Assembly: GCF_014652535.1 (NCBI RefSeq)
Contig: NZ_BMYZ01000001.1
Location: 62,001 to 126,000 of the forward strand
Direction of reading: 5' to 3'
DNA from: Cellvibrio zantedeschiae
Lineage (GTDB): Bacteria; Pseudomonadota; Gammaproteobacteria; Pseudomonadales; Cellvibrionaceae
DNA length: 64,000 bases
Position 1 is the stretch's first letter, and each line of letters opens with the position of its first letter. Both the position numbers and the translations under genes were made by a program. Under the pieces are notes generated by a model. It was not told the DNA's origin. It saw only the letters and a program-made list of their open reading frames with translations, and searched no databases. This document shows positions 46,348-56,436 of the stretch, piece by piece.

Positions 46348-47379
46348 ATGGGATATCTACAAACGAATTTGTTCGGTTTGTTGGTGGTTTTTGCGAGTAT
46401 TACCGCAGAAGCTAAACAAGCTTTGCCAGGCAAGCTTCTGCTTGATGATGGGCGTGGCGGGCCTTTTGAAACTCATCTCATTGACCTTGCCAATGGAAAG
46501 GCGCAAAAGCTTCCGCATAGCTCGGTAGGTGAGAGCCAGCAGAGTTCTGATTTGTGGGAAGCCGGGCAGCCCATGGGCAGCGGTATATTGGTACGCGAGG
46601 ATCCAGTAGGTAATTTGGCTTTCATCAACAGTCGTTCGCTGAGGGAAGAGGCTCGTATAGACCTGGCGCCGCTGCGAGACGCAGGGGTAGATCCAGAATT
46701 TCGCTCAGCAATCCCCTCTCCTGATGGTCGCATGTTGTTGGGTTATTGGGAGCCGAACGATGCGCCCAAGCCGCGCTTGTATGTGATTAGCCGCGAGCAA
46801 CAGGTTCTCGACAACGGATCGCCCTTCAAATACCCCACTGAAAATGCCACTTACGCTCTGGATTGGTTGCCAGATGGTCGCTATGTCTATCTGGCAGGTC
46901 AAACGCTCGTTACAGCCAAGCCCGACGCGGGAGTGGTATCGCAAGTGCGGTTGCCTATCGAGGCTGGTCTTGATGCCGATGGTGCAAGATTAAAAGTTAG
47001 CCCGGATGGTCAGCGCATCTTGTTAAATCTGTGGACGCGCGGAAAAACACCGCTCTCCCTGCTTTTTACCATGCGGTTGGATGGTAGTGATATGCGGTTG
47101 CTTGCGCACCCCAGCGAGCGAGTGTTGCGGGAAAACGCGCGTATATCATTGCAAGGTGCGACCTGGTCGCCCGATGGCAAATGGGTGGCGTTTGTCGTGG
47201 GCACAGTTAATCCCTCTGTACCGGGGTATTACCAGATTTGCCGGCCAATCTTATTTGTTCCTACGGATTCCGGCCCACATGAAGTCGATACAACCGCTGT
47301 AGCAGATCCTTATAAGCGGACTTTACCGGGGGAACCTGAACCACTTACAACCTGTGGCAACTTGAGCTGGCTACCTTGA
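46348..47379 (+). CDS. Secreted TolB-like beta-propeller protein
   Basis: 343 residues. Signal peptide cleaved near EAKA (about residue 22). Repeated blades of TolB/WD40-like type: SAIPSPDGRMLLGYWEPND, YALDWLPDGRYVYLAGQ, KVSPDGQRILLNLWTRG and GATWSPDGKWVAFVVGT. Such proteins usually bind other proteins in the periplasm. AAGGAAATG site before ATG 46348. The next three genes are also secreted or small unknown proteins. Confidence 0.72.
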   Translation: MGYLQTNLFGLLVVFASITAEAKQALPGKLLLDDGRGGPFETHLIDLANGKAQKLPHSSVGESQQSSDLWEAGQPMGSGILVREDPVGNLAFINSRSLREEARIDLAPLRDAGVDPEFRSAIPSPDGRMLLGYWEPNDAPKPRLYVISREQQVLDNGSPFKYPTENATYALDWLPDGRYVYLAGQTLVTAKPDAGVVSQVRLPIEAGLDADGARLKVSPDGQRILLNLWTRGKTPLSLLFTMRLDGSDMRLLAHPSERVLRENARISLQGATWSPDGKWVAFVVGTVNPSVPGYYQICRPILFVPTDSGPHEVDTTAVADPYKRTLPGEPEPLTTCGNLSWLP

Positions 47380-47434
47380 TTGCCATCTTTCCAATTACAT
47401 CTTTAAAAACACACCATTAACAAAGGAGACAAAT

Positions 47435-47773
47435 ATGGGTGCCGATGCGTTTGTAGGTTTTTATGGGATCAAGATTGAACTGGATCCTGATGATGAAGAC
47501 GAACTGGATGCTTGTGGGGAAGAGACAGATCCGCGCTGCGTTAAAGCCAAGCAGGCCGGATTGGAGTGCCACAGCGGGAATATGACCGACGGCGAGGATT
47601 ATTTTCTATTTATCGGCAAGAATTTAGCCTGGCTGGGATTGGAGCACGATCAATACATTTCCTACTCGCCCGACTCGTTTAACGCTATTGTAGAAAGGGT
47701 AAATAGTCAGCTTAAGAATGCAGGCTTTACCGAAACACCAGCGCTGCATTTCCAATTTGTGGGGCAGTATTAA
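47435..47773 (+). CDS. Small acidic hypothetical protein
   Basis: 112 residues with a perfect AAGGAG 7 bases before ATG. Very acidic N half (ELDPDDEDELDACGEETDP), four Cys residues and a hydrophobic C-terminal stretch (ALHFQFVGQY). No signal peptide. I do not recognise it; the Cys residues could bind metal or form disulfides. Confidence 0.6.
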   Translation: MGADAFVGFYGIKIELDPDDEDELDACGEETDPRCVKAKQAGLECHSGNMTDGEDYFLFIGKNLAWLGLEHDQYISYSPDSFNAIVERVNSQLKNAGFTETPALHFQFVGQY

Positions 47774-47802
47774 CGCTGGATTGGTGAATTCCGGACTTCT
47801 TA

Positions 47803-48612
47803 TTATTCCTTTTCCAGGCATCGCCCCATTACAGCCGGTGAGGAATTGAGCCCCTGGATGCGCCAACCCAGGGGCGTCCATACGGCCGTCATTGCACCGG
47901 CCAAATTTACTTCTTCGTCACTACGGTTTGATAGGGGCGGCATATCCAAACGCGGTGTATCTGTCGTTGCCAGCAGCTCGCGGATTGTGATTGGGTTTAC
48001 ATCTCCACCAATATCCGGCAAACAGCGAGCACCGTCGCGCATGACAGATGCGGGCGCTTTTATAATGTCTGGCCCTTCTACAAACTCAACTTGCGGTAAC
48101 GATAGGTGCTCAAGCGCGGTGCCATCTTCCTTGGCAATAATATCGCGCAAGGAACGCCAGAATTGCACGAAGGCCTGGTGGCGATCCACCGCCGTTTTGC
48201 AACCTTTGGCTTGCGGCGACAGTACAGCTTGCGCGGGAAGCTTCAAGGCTCCGCAAGCGGCGGGAGTCACCGATACATGGTAATTGCTACCAGTGCGCAT
48301 TATTTTCAAGCGATAGGCCTGGTTAAGCAGGTCATCCTGCCAGGCAAAAAGCCAGCTGCCGTCAGGTTGCTTTAAAGCTGGTCCGCTAGTGCTCAAATCA
48401 CATTCCCGCGTGCCAGCATAAACGCTGACCCCCGCTGTGAGAGGTGTGCCTGTTGCATCCAGGCTGAGATGGACGTTATTAACATCGTCGATAGAACAAG
48501 ACACTAACCTGGGTAATGTCACAAGAGGGCTTTCAGTCGCAGTTGCATAGCTTGGCCACAACAACAGGAAGGCGCTAAACAGAAAGGTACGTATTAACTG
48601 AAATGATTTCAT
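47803..48612 (-). CDS. Hypothetical exported protein
   Basis: 269 residues. Signal peptide ~1-26 (cleaved after TATA). Then a compact domain with five Cys (RLVSCSID, TRECDLST, PAACGALK, AKGCKTAV, RCLPDIGG) suggesting disulfides in the periplasm, and a helical part with FVQFWRSLRDIIAKED. GGGAGG precedes ATG 48612. No known domain seen. Confidence 0.6.
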   Translation of the reverse strand: MKSFQLIRTFLFSAFLLLWPSYATATESPLVTLPRLVSCSIDDVNNVHLSLDATGTPLTAGVSVYAGTRECDLSTSGPALKQPDGSWLFAWQDDLLNQAYRLKIMRTGSNYHVSVTPAACGALKLPAQAVLSPQAKGCKTAVDRHQAFVQFWRSLRDIIAKEDGTALEHLSLPQVEFVEGPDIIKAPASVMRDGARCLPDIGGDVNPITIRELLATTDTPRLDMPPLSNRSDEEVNLAGAMTAVWTPLGWRIQGLNSSPAVMGRCLEKE

Positions 48613-48639
48613 TTTTCCTCCCTAATGGTTTTTTAGCCT

Positions 48640-49635
48640 TCACGGTTTTTCCCAGGCAACCAGGCTGCATACCGGAAAATGTGCAACTCCACCCATATTG
48701 ATAAGGATTTCTTTAGCAAGATTATGTGGTCGTCCGTAGGCTATGCCGGACACATCTTTGGCGCCTACTGGAACCTGCCAGTAAGAGCATTTTCCAGTTC
48801 CGCCAGCGCCACCTAAACCACCACCAACCATGTTGGAGGTTGTATCGTATTTAAAGGCAACCCTGCTATCGTCAGGCGACCACACCGGGTGAGTCATATA
48901 GCCCTGGTTTGTTAAGCGATAGTGGTTTGAGCCGTCGATGTTGGCAATCCACACATCACCCATGAGGGCGGTTGCGGAGTTGCGCCAGAGATAATAAACC
49001 GCGATTTTGTTTCCCGCGTGATTGATTCGCCAAAGCCCAATTTGCTGCCCGGCGGGAATAGCAAGGCGACCAATGTCAGCCCATTTGCCATCAGGTCCGC
49101 TTATGGAAATAAGCCCGGTTTTGTCGTGAATTCGATACAAACGTCCATCCGCAAGGGTATCTATAGTGTTATCGCTGCCGCCACTGGAAAGCTCGCGAAT
49201 AATGTCTCCTGTCCTCAGGTTGGCGACAAACATTTTGTCGCCATCGCTAGCGCCAACAAACGTACGGAGCAAATAAAAATCATGGTTTCCAAATACCGGG
49301 CCTGAAATGACTGTGCGCTTTGGAATCTGTTGTGTCACTAACAGCTGCCCGGATGAAACATCGTAGATATTTACAGTCTCTGTTCGGGTAGATGTATTTT
49401 TTGGAAAGATGGCCAGCTGTCGCCCGGCGGCAAGCAAAGAAAAGGTGTCATCGCCTTTTCGATAGGGAGCGAATTCTTCCCAGCGCTCACCCTTCACGTC
49501 GCCCTTAATTAATTTGCCCAGGGTCATGTCGGGAGTCAGTATGAATTCTTTATTGGTGTTGAATGATGGGTCGGATTGAGCTTTACATGTTGAGAATAGT
49601 ATTGCAAAAACAAGCGCAAGTTTTCGTTTCGTCAT
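48640..49635 (-). CDS. Secreted TolB-like propeller protein
   Basis: 331 residues from ATG 49635 (GGGAG upstream); an upstream in-frame ATG at 49728 would add 31 residues that are not signal-like. Signal peptide cleaved near KAQS. Blades LLAAGRQLAIFPKNTS, TLADGRLYRIHDKTG and VWSPDDSRVAFKYD match TolB-type repeats. Same strand as the exported protein at 47803, 28 bases apart: probably cotranscribed. Confidence 0.68.
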   Translation of the reverse strand: MTKRKLALVFAILFSTCKAQSDPSFNTNKEFILTPDMTLGKLIKGDVKGERWEEFAPYRKGDDTFSLLAAGRQLAIFPKNTSTRTETVNIYDVSSGQLLVTQQIPKRTVISGPVFGNHDFYLLRTFVGASDGDKMFVANLRTGDIIRELSSGGSDNTIDTLADGRLYRIHDKTGLISISGPDGKWADIGRLAIPAGQQIGLWRINHAGNKIAVYYLWRNSATALMGDVWIANIDGSNHYRLTNQGYMTHPVWSPDDSRVAFKYDTTSNMVGGGLGGAGGTGKCSYWQVPVGAKDVSGIAYGRPHNLAKEILINMGGVAHFPVCSLVAWEKP

Positions 49636-49920
49636 ACCAAACTCCCTGATGTTTTTTTCACGTTGAAATATTTCGCCAGCAATTTTCATTAAGGTATTGC
49701 TGTGTTTTTTCAAAGCGATTGTCGACAACGCATTTGGGAAGTCAATAAGAAAAACTGTTGTTGTGGTAGCGGCGATGAACGAGGCGAAAAAATTTTCTAT
49801 AAGTGCTTAGGTGTTAAAAAAAATTATGGTTTTTAACGTGAGTGACAGCGAGTTTTTTAACAACTAGTTTGTGTCTTAATATTGGGGTGGGTGTGGTGCG
49901 AGGCGTCCAACTGGAGTTAA

Positions 49921-49946
49921 TCAAAACAAACTAGTGTTTGTTTTGA
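49921..49946. repeat. Perfect inverted repeat
   Basis: TCAAAACAAAC and GTTTGTTTTGA flank a TAGT loop. The A+T-rich, loop-of-four form is compatible with an operator or a small hairpin. Role unknown. Confidence 0.6.
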
Positions 49947-50041
49947 CCCTGCGGGCTTCGGTGCTTTTGCCCCTCGTTTCAAACGCGTTGCGTTTGTGAA
50001 CCAGGAACTTTGAAGAACAAACCGCAGCGCTACGCGTTAAA

Positions 50042-50085
50042 TAAAAAGCCCCTATCGGTTTTTGCCGATAGGGGCTTTTTATTTA
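50042..50085. terminator. Terminator of the disrupted tRNA gene
   Basis: AAATAAAAAGCCCCTATCGG pairs with CCGATAGGGGCTTTTTATTT. On the minus strand it lies directly after the tRNA 3' end, so it is the original tRNA terminator. Confidence 0.85.
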
Positions 50086-50088
50086 ATA

Positions 50089-50133
50089 TGGTGGGCCCAA
50101 CTGGACTTGAACCAGTGACCTGCCGATTATGAG
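50089..50133 (-). other. Attachment site: 3' half of a CAU-anticodon tRNA gene (attL)
   Basis: On the minus strand the bases read CTCATAATCGGC, then a variable loop, a T arm ACTGG-TTCAAGT-CCAGT, the acceptor strand TGGGCCC, A and CCA. This is the 3' half (from the anticodon loop on) of an elongator tRNA-Met or of the tRNA-Ile with CAU. The 5' half is missing: the sequence diverges immediately after the anticodon loop, before a 5' strand TCGGC could form. A tyrosine integrase starts 163 bases away. The intact copy should lie at the far junction, outside the window. Confidence 0.85.
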
Positions 50134-50295
50134 TTTGATGGTCTTCTGTTTTATGGTTATTGATGAGTATTGATATGGGTTTATATTTATAACAAAATCA
50201 ATAGGTTATTTTGTTTTTATGATTGATGAGTATTTCTGTGTGTTGAGCTATTTTGATAGCATTTGTAGCACAGGTGTAGCACAGGAATCGTTCGC

Positions 50296-51648
50296 ATGTC
50301 AGAAAAATCAAAGCTTAGATTTACAAAAGAGCTGTTATTAGCATTGCCTATTGCTGCGAAGCGTGAGCGTTATCGAGATTCAAAGGTAGAGGGGTTGGTC
50401 TTAGATATTCTGACAACAGGGAAGAAGGTTTTTCGTGTCTACAAAAGAGTTCGAGGGACTCCTGCACCAATAAGCGTCACGATAGGAAGGTTTCCAGAAG
50501 TAACCATCGAGCAGGCTCGTACACATGCTTTAAAAATCCTTGGCGCCATCTCTCTGGGGGTCAATCCAAATGAGCTTGAGCGCATTAACCGCCGCTCGAA
50601 TATTACCCTGCTGCAAGTCTATGAAGATTATAAGTCTCGAAAAGAACTTAAATCGGAAACTATACGTGGATATGAACAGGTTATGCGGACCTACGTTAGC
50701 GATTGGCATGCATTACCAATAATTACTATTACTGAGTCTTTGATAAAGCTCAGGCACAAAGAATTAAGCGCGAGCAGCAAAGCCCAAGCGGACTTGTGCA
50801 TGCGTTTACTTCGAGCGTTATTCAACTTTGCATTATATGAATATAAAAACGCAAATGATGAGTCAATTTTCACTAAAAATCCTACTCACGTTCTTAGTCA
50901 TCAAAAGCTATGGAATAACGTTGGGCGTAAGCAAACTCGAATTTATCAAAATGATATTAAGGGGTGGTATGGAGCAATTTCGCGAGTGCGAAATACTTCC
51001 GACGCTTTTACCCAAGCGGTTTGCGATTTTGTAGAAATGACTTTTTTTACAGGCTTGCGCAAAACGGAGCTACTTTGTCTTCCTTGGGCTGATGTTGATT
51101 TAAAAGCTCGTGTTTTTTGTGTTGCAAAAACAAAAAATGGAGTCCCCTTATTGTTGCCTATTGGAGATCATTTGCTGACTATTTTTGAACGTCGTCGCAA
51201 GCAAACAGATGGGGCTTTTGTGTTTCAGGCAAATAATGAGCATGGTTATGTTCGGGAGCCTAAGAAAATAATTGCTAAATTGGTGGAGGAGAGTGGTATT
51301 CCGTTTACGCTGCATGATTTGCGTAGAACTTACACAAGCACTGCTGAATTATTAAAAATTGGTACATATACCATTAAGCGGCTGCTTAATCATAAAACTA
51401 AACGAGACGATGTGACCGCCGGATATACAATTTTGACTGCAGAAGAATTACGAAGTCCGGTTCAGGTTATTGAGACAAGGCTTCTTGAACTCGCAGGTAT
51501 TAAAAGCGATCAACATATCAATCGTGATAGATTGTTATCAATCATAGATACGCTGTCTGATGCAGATAAATCGCTTCTAATATCCAAATTGTCTGACTCT
51601 AAATTTACCTTAGTCGCTTTGGATGGCGCTAGAGGCGAGGCTGACTAA
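50296..51648 (+). CDS. Site-specific tyrosine recombinase (island integrase)
   Basis: 450 residues, P4-type: DUF4102-like arm-binding start (residues 1-90, LRFTKELLLALP...RFPEVTIEQAR), core-binding middle, catalytic domain with R255 in TGLRKTE, K278/K280 region, H340 and R343 in HDLRRTY, H366 in LNHKTKR and nucleophile Y377 in GYTIL. All catalytic residues are present. It would integrate the element at the tRNA 3' end beside it and excise it. AGGAA precedes ATG 50296. No excisionase-like gene is adjacent. Confidence 0.94.
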   Translation: MSEKSKLRFTKELLLALPIAAKRERYRDSKVEGLVLDILTTGKKVFRVYKRVRGTPAPISVTIGRFPEVTIEQARTHALKILGAISLGVNPNELERINRRSNITLLQVYEDYKSRKELKSETIRGYEQVMRTYVSDWHALPIITITESLIKLRHKELSASSKAQADLCMRLLRALFNFALYEYKNANDESIFTKNPTHVLSHQKLWNNVGRKQTRIYQNDIKGWYGAISRVRNTSDAFTQAVCDFVEMTFFTGLRKTELLCLPWADVDLKARVFCVAKTKNGVPLLLPIGDHLLTIFERRRKQTDGAFVFQANNEHGYVREPKKIIAKLVEESGIPFTLHDLRRTYTSTAELLKIGTYTIKRLLNHKTKRDDVTAGYTILTAEELRSPVQVIETRLLELAGIKSDQHINRDRLLSIIDTLSDADKSLLISKLSDSKFTLVALDGARGEAD

Positions 51649-51928
51649 AATCGGGTTTGTATTCGGCGAAAAGTTCATCGAGATCATCAGGTTCATCCTT
51701 AAGGCTACAAGATGTCGCGTCGCATATTGGACACTTTATATAAAAGCTTTTCCCTTTAGGGCATCGAGCGCCATCAATCTTTTTTACGTTTCCCTTGGAT
51801 GTGAACGCAGGCTCGTTGTTGCATTTAGGTGCTGTGCACTTGATTTTGCGGTCTTTTTGAAAAATAAAGATAGTTCCGTTGCAGCCTAATATGCTGCAGG
51901 TTTTTTTAACAGAATCGCTGTTCTCCAT
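51629..51928 (-). CDS. Small zinc-ribbon-like protein
   Basis: 99 residues with cysteine pairs CSILGC, CTAPKC and CPICDATSC plus a CPKG: an arrangement of two zinc-ribbon-like sites. The acidic C terminus ends in KPDFSQPRL. It overlaps the integrase gene's end by 20 bases on the opposite strand. GGAG precedes ATG 51928. Could be a DNA- or RNA-binding regulator of the element; the role is unknown. Confidence 0.55.
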   Translation of the reverse strand: MENSDSVKKTCSILGCNGTIFIFQKDRKIKCTAPKCNNEPAFTSKGNVKKIDGARCPKGKSFYIKCPICDATSCSLKDEPDDLDELFAEYKPDFSQPRL

Positions 51929-52160
51929 TTTAACTCCTACATATTTTTATTTTTTTAAATTTCGACACTTAACAGCCTGCGCCAGATTTGGACTTTTGCT
52001 ATTCATACAATAATTCCCACCGAATAATTATACCACAAAATGGTTCGCAATAAATTTTGGCTAGGTTAAATCCCGTTACACTGATATCAGATATCCTGCA
52101 AAACAATTAATTGAATTATGAATTAATGTTTCCGATAGCTGCATATTAGTTACTCCTTAA

Positions 52161-55100
52161 TTATTCTTTAACTATAGTCCCTCCCACACCTTTAAATTTC
52201 TCTACAAACGCAGCGATTTTTTGAAACACACTTTGTTTCTTTGCGAGGTATTGCGGGTTTAGCGGGCTCATCTTGGGTAGGATGGCGTTAAGCTCTGTTC
52301 CTGCATCGCTGGCGTACTCTCGCTTGAGCGACGTGGTGATATACCGCTTTGCGGCTTCTTGATTCAGATTCTCAGTAATAATCAGCTCTTCTGCTTCACG
52401 TTGCTGTTCGGCTTGGGCATACTTATAAAAAGCTTCGATTACGTTAACGGCATTATCAATTTTGTCGAGGTCAGTTTGATTGATGAAGTCAACGACCAAG
52501 CTTTCTTTAGCGCGATTGCCGAGGCTTGCGCGAATGATCCGGCGCATCTCTTCGACTAACTCTACTTTGCTTTTGGTTTTTTTGTGGTGCTCGAAAATCA
52601 GCTCCAGAATGTAATCCAAATTGATCTCTTGCGATTTAAGCAAATCCACCTCAAACACTACATCGTCCCAGTCGATGGTTGATTTAGCTTTTTCTTCGGC
52701 GGATTTTTCACGGCGTTGCCAATCGCGAATATCGTTGTAGCTAGAGCGGTAGTCTTGAATCTTGCGCTCGGCGGGCAGGCGTATGGTTTGCAACGCCGCC
52801 AGCTTTTCATCATCCAAATAATGTTCTGCTTTAAATGCCTCAACGGCTTCTGGGCTGTTTATATCCAGTTTTTGCAAGGCTTTTAGGCTGGCAAATTCGT
52901 CGTAGTTTTGCAGCACGTTTTCTACGCGCAAGTATTCGCCAAAGAGCTTGGCAAAGGCTTTTTTATCGGACTCTGTTTCGATGGTGGTTGGATCAGGAAA
53001 GCGTTGCTCCAGTTCGCTCACTACATCCATAAAACCGCGTCGTGCTTCGCCGGTCACCACATCGGTAAAGCCTTCCATGTATTCCTTGTAGCTCTTTTCC
53101 AGTACGACGTTTTTAGTGTTCTTGTCACCAAACAACGTGATTGCGTCCACTGTCGCCGTTTCCAGATCGCGAAAGGTGACGATATTGCCGAACGTTTTTG
53201 TCGCATCATAAATACGGTTAGTGCGCGAAAAGGCTTGCATCAAGCCGTGGAAGCGAAGATTTTTATCCACAAACAAAGTATTAAGCGTTGGTGCATCAAA
53301 GCCTGTAAGGAACATTCCCACCACAATCAATAAATCGATTTCTTTGGTTTTAACCCGCATGGCTAAATCGCGGTAATAATTCTGGAAGCCGTTACTATCC
53401 ACACTGAAATTCGTTTTAAAGAATAGGTTGTAATCAGCAATCGCAGCGCTTAAAAATTCTTTGGCGCTACTGCTCATCGCAGACACTTCAAAACCCTCGT
53501 CCTGAATGTCGCCTATCGCATCCTGCTCTTCATTGGCGGCAAAAGAAAAGATGGTGGCGATCTTCAGTGGCTTTTCGCTCTTAGCCTGTAAGCTATTCAA
53601 GGATTCATAATACAGCTTGGCGGCATCCACACTGCTTACCGCAAACATGGCATTAAAGCCCTTAGCGTTAGCCTGTAAACGATGAGTTTTCTGGCGATAG
53701 TTATTGAGAATGTATTGGGAAATCTCCCGAATACGTTCGGGGTGTAAGAGTGCTTCCTTATTTTCTGCTGCGGTGAGTTTTTTCTCGTCCAGCTCGGTTT
53801 CTATGGCTTTAAATTGTGGGCGCACATCGTTGTAGTCCACTTTGAACTTGAGCACCTTTTCATCGCGTATCGCGTCGGTAATCACATAGGCATGCAGTTC
53901 GCGGCCAAATACGGTTGCCGTGGTTTCTGCACCTAGCGCATTTTGTGGGAAGATAGGCGTGCCGGTGAAACCGAACTGATAGAAACGCTTAAATTTTTTG
54001 TTTAGGTTTTTCTGTGCCTCACCAAACTGGCTGCGGTGGCATTCATCAAAAATAAACACCACTTGCTTACCGTAAATGGGCAAGTCGCCTTCAGTTTTCA
54101 TCAGATTGTTGAGCTTTTGGATGGTGGTAACGATAATTTTATTATCGTCTTTTTCCAAGTTGCGCTTTAAGCCGGCGGTGCTGTCTGAGCCGTTTACGCT
54201 ATCGGGTGAAAAGCGTTGATACTCCTTCATGGTTTGGTAGTCCAAGTCTTTCCTGTCTACCACAAAAAATACTTTATCAATAAATTCCAGCTCGGTTGCC
54301 AAGCGCGCTGCTTTAAAACTGGTTAAGGTTTTGCCGGAACCGGTAGTGTGCCAAATAAAGCCCCCGCTTTCTGGTTTGCTCCAGCTTTTCGCCTCAAACG
54401 AGCTTTTGATTTTCCACATAATGCGTTCGGTGGCGGCGATCTGATAGGGGCGCATTACTAGCAGCGTATTGCTTACATCAAATACCGAATAATGCAGCAG
54501 CACGTTCAGCAGCGTGTGTTTCTGGAAGAAAGTGGCGGTAAAATCTTTTAAATCTTTAATGAGATTGTTATCGGCCTTCGCCCAGTTCATGGTGAAGTCG
54601 AAACTATTTTTATTGCGCGCGGTAGTATTGGCAAAATAACGGCTATCGGTACCGTTAGAAATCACAAACAGCTGCAAATACTTATACAGCGATTGTTGGC
54701 TATTAAAACTCTCTTTACTGTAGCGGTGCACTTGGTTAAAGGCTTCACGAATAGCAACACCACGTTTTTTTAATTCAATTTGCACCAGTGGCAAACCATT
54801 AACCAAAATTGTCACATCGTAACGGTTGGCGTGGCTACCCGCCTGTTCAAACTGCTTAATCACCTGCACTTTGTTGCGGGCGATGCTTTTCTTATCGAAC
54901 AGGTAAATGTTCTTTATGCGGCCATCATCAAACACAAAATCGTGGATATAGTCGTTATGGATTTTGCGGGTTTTATCGACAATATTATCGCTGGGTTTAT
55001 CTAAAAAGGTTTCCACAAAACGCAGCCATTCACTTTCTAAAAACGCCACATTATTAAGAGCCTGTAGTTGCAGGCGAACATTGGCCAGCATAGCCGCCGC

Positions 55101-55268
55101 GTTATTCACGCTGGGCAGGTATTCATAGCCTTGGTTTTGCAAATCCTGAATAAACTCGCGCTCCAAATCGCCTTCGCTCTGGTAGCTTTCTTTAACTTCC
55201 CATTCTCTTTTGTATTTATCCAGAACGATAAAGTTATTGGATTCGGCGATAGTTTTGTAGTCGGTCAT
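52161..55268 (-). CDS. hsdR: Type I restriction enzyme subunit HsdR (type IC-like)
   Basis: 1035 residues; EcoR124I HsdR is ~1038. The nuclease has D151, E165 and K167 in [20 protein letters not shown], the same numbers known for EcoR124I. The SF2 motor has Walker A HTTGSGKT with K313 and the DECH box at 408-411 (FIFDECHR), again matching EcoR124I. C-terminal helical region binds the methylase core. It is the motor/nuclease of the M2S1R2 complex and cuts unmethylated foreign DNA after translocation. Last gene of the defence operon, 32 bases after the PIN toxin. Confidence 0.95.
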   Translation of the reverse strand: MTDYKTIAESNNFIVLDKYKREWEVKESYQSEGDLEREFIQDLQNQGYEYLPSVNNAAAMLANVRLQLQALNNVAFLESEWLRFVETFLDKPSDNIVDKTRKIHNDYIHDFVFDDGRIKNIYLFDKKSIARNKVQVIKQFEQAGSHANRYDVTILVNGLPLVQIELKKRGVAIREAFNQVHRYSKESFNSQQSLYKYLQLFVISNGTDSRYFANTTARNKNSFDFTMNWAKADNNLIKDLKDFTATFFQKHTLLNVLLHYSVFDVSNTLLVMRPYQIAATERIMWKIKSSFEAKSWSKPESGGFIWHTTGSGKTLTSFKAARLATELEFIDKVFFVVDRKDLDYQTMKEYQRFSPDSVNGSDSTAGLKRNLEKDDNKIIVTTIQKLNNLMKTEGDLPIYGKQVVFIFDECHRSQFGEAQKNLNKKFKRFYQFGFTGTPIFPQNALGAETTATVFGRELHAYVITDAIRDEKVLKFKVDYNDVRPQFKAIETELDEKKLTAAENKEALLHPERIREISQYILNNYRQKTHRLQANAKGFNAMFAVSSVDAAKLYYESLNSLQAKSEKPLKIATIFSFAANEEQDAIGDIQDEGFEVSAMSSSAKEFLSAAIADYNLFFKTNFSVDSNGFQNYYRDLAMRVKTKEIDLLIVVGMFLTGFDAPTLNTLFVDKNLRFHGLMQAFSRTNRIYDATKTFGNIVTFRDLETATVDAITLFGDKNTKNVVLEKSYKEYMEGFTDVVTGEARRGFMDVVSELEQRFPDPTTIETESDKKAFAKLFGEYLRVENVLQNYDEFASLKALQKLDINSPEAVEAFKAEHYLDDEKLAALQTIRLPAERKIQDYRSSYNDIRDWQRREKSAEEKAKSTIDWDDVVFEVDLLKSQEINLDYILELIFEHHKKTKSKVELVEEMRRIIRASLGNRAKESLVVDFINQTDLDKIDNAVNVIEAFYKYAQAEQQREAEELIITENLNQEAAKRYITTSLKREYASDAGTELNAILPKMSPLNPQYLAKKQSVFQKIAAFVEKFKGVGGTIVKE

Positions 55269-55300
55269 TGCGTTTGGTTCCTGGTATCCATTACCACAGA

Positions 55301-55867
55301 TTAAATGAGCTGAGCGTACTGACGAAGCAGTGACACGGTTTGCGGAAGTTGTTGTTTTTGTAAGTTGGCGAGGAAATCATCAACATCCATAGCAGGATTT
55401 TTTAAGGCATTACGTTGATCGCGAAATGCAGAGCAGCAAATGGCAGGCGCCATATCAATTTGGTAATAAATAAAATCGTCTGGGTGAATAACTTCAATTT
55501 GAAAAGACGCCAAATACTCTTCTGGAAAGTCTTTTAAATTTGACGTCACAATTGCATCAGCTTTGCTTTTAATCGCGGCAGCCAGTACATGGCGGTCATC
55601 TGCATCAGGCAATTCAAGCCCCTGAATTAAGCTCTCGTAACCCGTGACTTTGGCATCAGGCACATGGCGATCCATCAACTCCCGCACCTTTTCCAATTGA
55701 TCGCGGTTATATTTTCCTTCTCTTAGACGTGCGTTAATCCACTCGTCGTGTATTCGGTCTGTCCAATAAGCTTTAAATAAATTTTTACTGGCCAGACGCA
55801 TTAGGCTATCCCGCAGGGGGGCGGGATAGAGCACGCAGGCATCAAAGACGACTGAGAACCGCACCAT
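55301..55867 (-). CDS. PIN-domain toxin
   Basis: 188 residues. PIN/FEN-like ribonuclease fold: N-terminal [17 protein letters not shown] with the first Asp, mid-region IHDEWINAR, then [30 protein letters not shown] with the conserved acidic pair and the SN motif. The acidic set would bind Mg or Mn and cut RNA. Its start overlaps the antitoxin stop by one base (TAATG). It lies inside the restriction operon, between prrC and hsdR. Confidence 0.85.
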   Translation of the reverse strand: MVRFSVVFDACVLYPAPLRDSLMRLASKNLFKAYWTDRIHDEWINARLREGKYNRDQLEKVRELMDRHVPDAKVTGYESLIQGLELPDADDRHVLAAAIKSKADAIVTSNLKDFPEEYLASFQIEVIHPDDFIYYQIDMAPAICCSAFRDQRNALKNPAMDVDDFLANLQKQQLPQTVSLLRQYAQLI

Positions 55868-56328
55868 TAACTCTCATACCCCATACCTAAGGATTGCGAG
55901 AGTGCTGTTAGTTCATCTAATGCTTGGCTTCTTTGGCTATCAATCTTCTCTTTGTACTCAAGTACATCTTTAGCTAGAACGCGGCGATGCGCGCCAACCT
56001 TACGAAAGGGCAGCTCGTTCTTCTCCAGTAGGCTAACCAAATGTGGGCGGCTCACATTCAATAAATTGGCCGCCTCTTGGGTACTGAGTTCATGGTGAAT
56101 AGGAACAAGGCTTATAGCGTTGCCCTTGGCCATTTCTGAGAGTATATCCAGCAACAATTGCAGTACTGGGCCAGGTAATACAAGGTCTTCAGCCGTACCG
56201 TTGCTGCCCCTGAGCGACATTTGCACCCTATCGGCATCCGCATACTTACTGAGCATACGGCTGGAGAGTTTGGCCTCTTCCATTTCGGGCTTGGTAGGTA
56301 AATGCACAATATTATGCCTAGCGTTCAT
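55867..56328 (-). CDS. HTH antitoxin of the PIN pair
   Basis: 153 residues. Helix-turn-helix of the excisionase/MerR-like type at ~82-120 (LSTQEAANLLNVSRPHLVSLLEKNELPFRKVGAHRRV), preceded by a GPVLQLLLDILSEMAKG segment and followed by a helical tail likely to wrap the toxin. GGAGG precedes ATG 56328. An inverted repeat CGCCT-N5-AGGCG at about 56345-56360 could be an autoregulatory operator. It pairs with the PIN toxin directly downstream. Confidence 0.8.
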   Translation of the reverse strand: MNARHNIVHLPTKPEMEEAKLSSRMLSKYADADRVQMSLRGSNGTAEDLVLPGPVLQLLLDILSEMAKGNAISLVPIHHELSTQEAANLLNVSRPHLVSLLEKNELPFRKVGAHRRVLAKDVLEYKEKIDSQRSQALDELTALSQSLGMGYES

Positions 56329-56436
56329 AACAACCTCCGTTATCGCCTCAAATAGGCGGATATTATGGGGGAACTATAGCATAAACGAAATAAACGAAAA
56401 GCCCTAAAGAGTGAGGCGGACTGCGCACAGCCCTCG

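Larger units (their letters stand above)
49636..50088. other. Intergenic region next to the element boundary
   Basis: No gene. It contains a 26-base inverted repeat (49921-49946), a short inverted repeat CAAACGC-GTT-GCGTTTG (49980-49996) and the tRNA terminator. The bases are chromosomal, left of the inserted element. Confidence 0.5.

Noticed and set aside
50089-50133. Intact tRNA gene
   Set aside because: The 5' half is absent: sequence diverges after the anticodon loop, so no cloverleaf can form.
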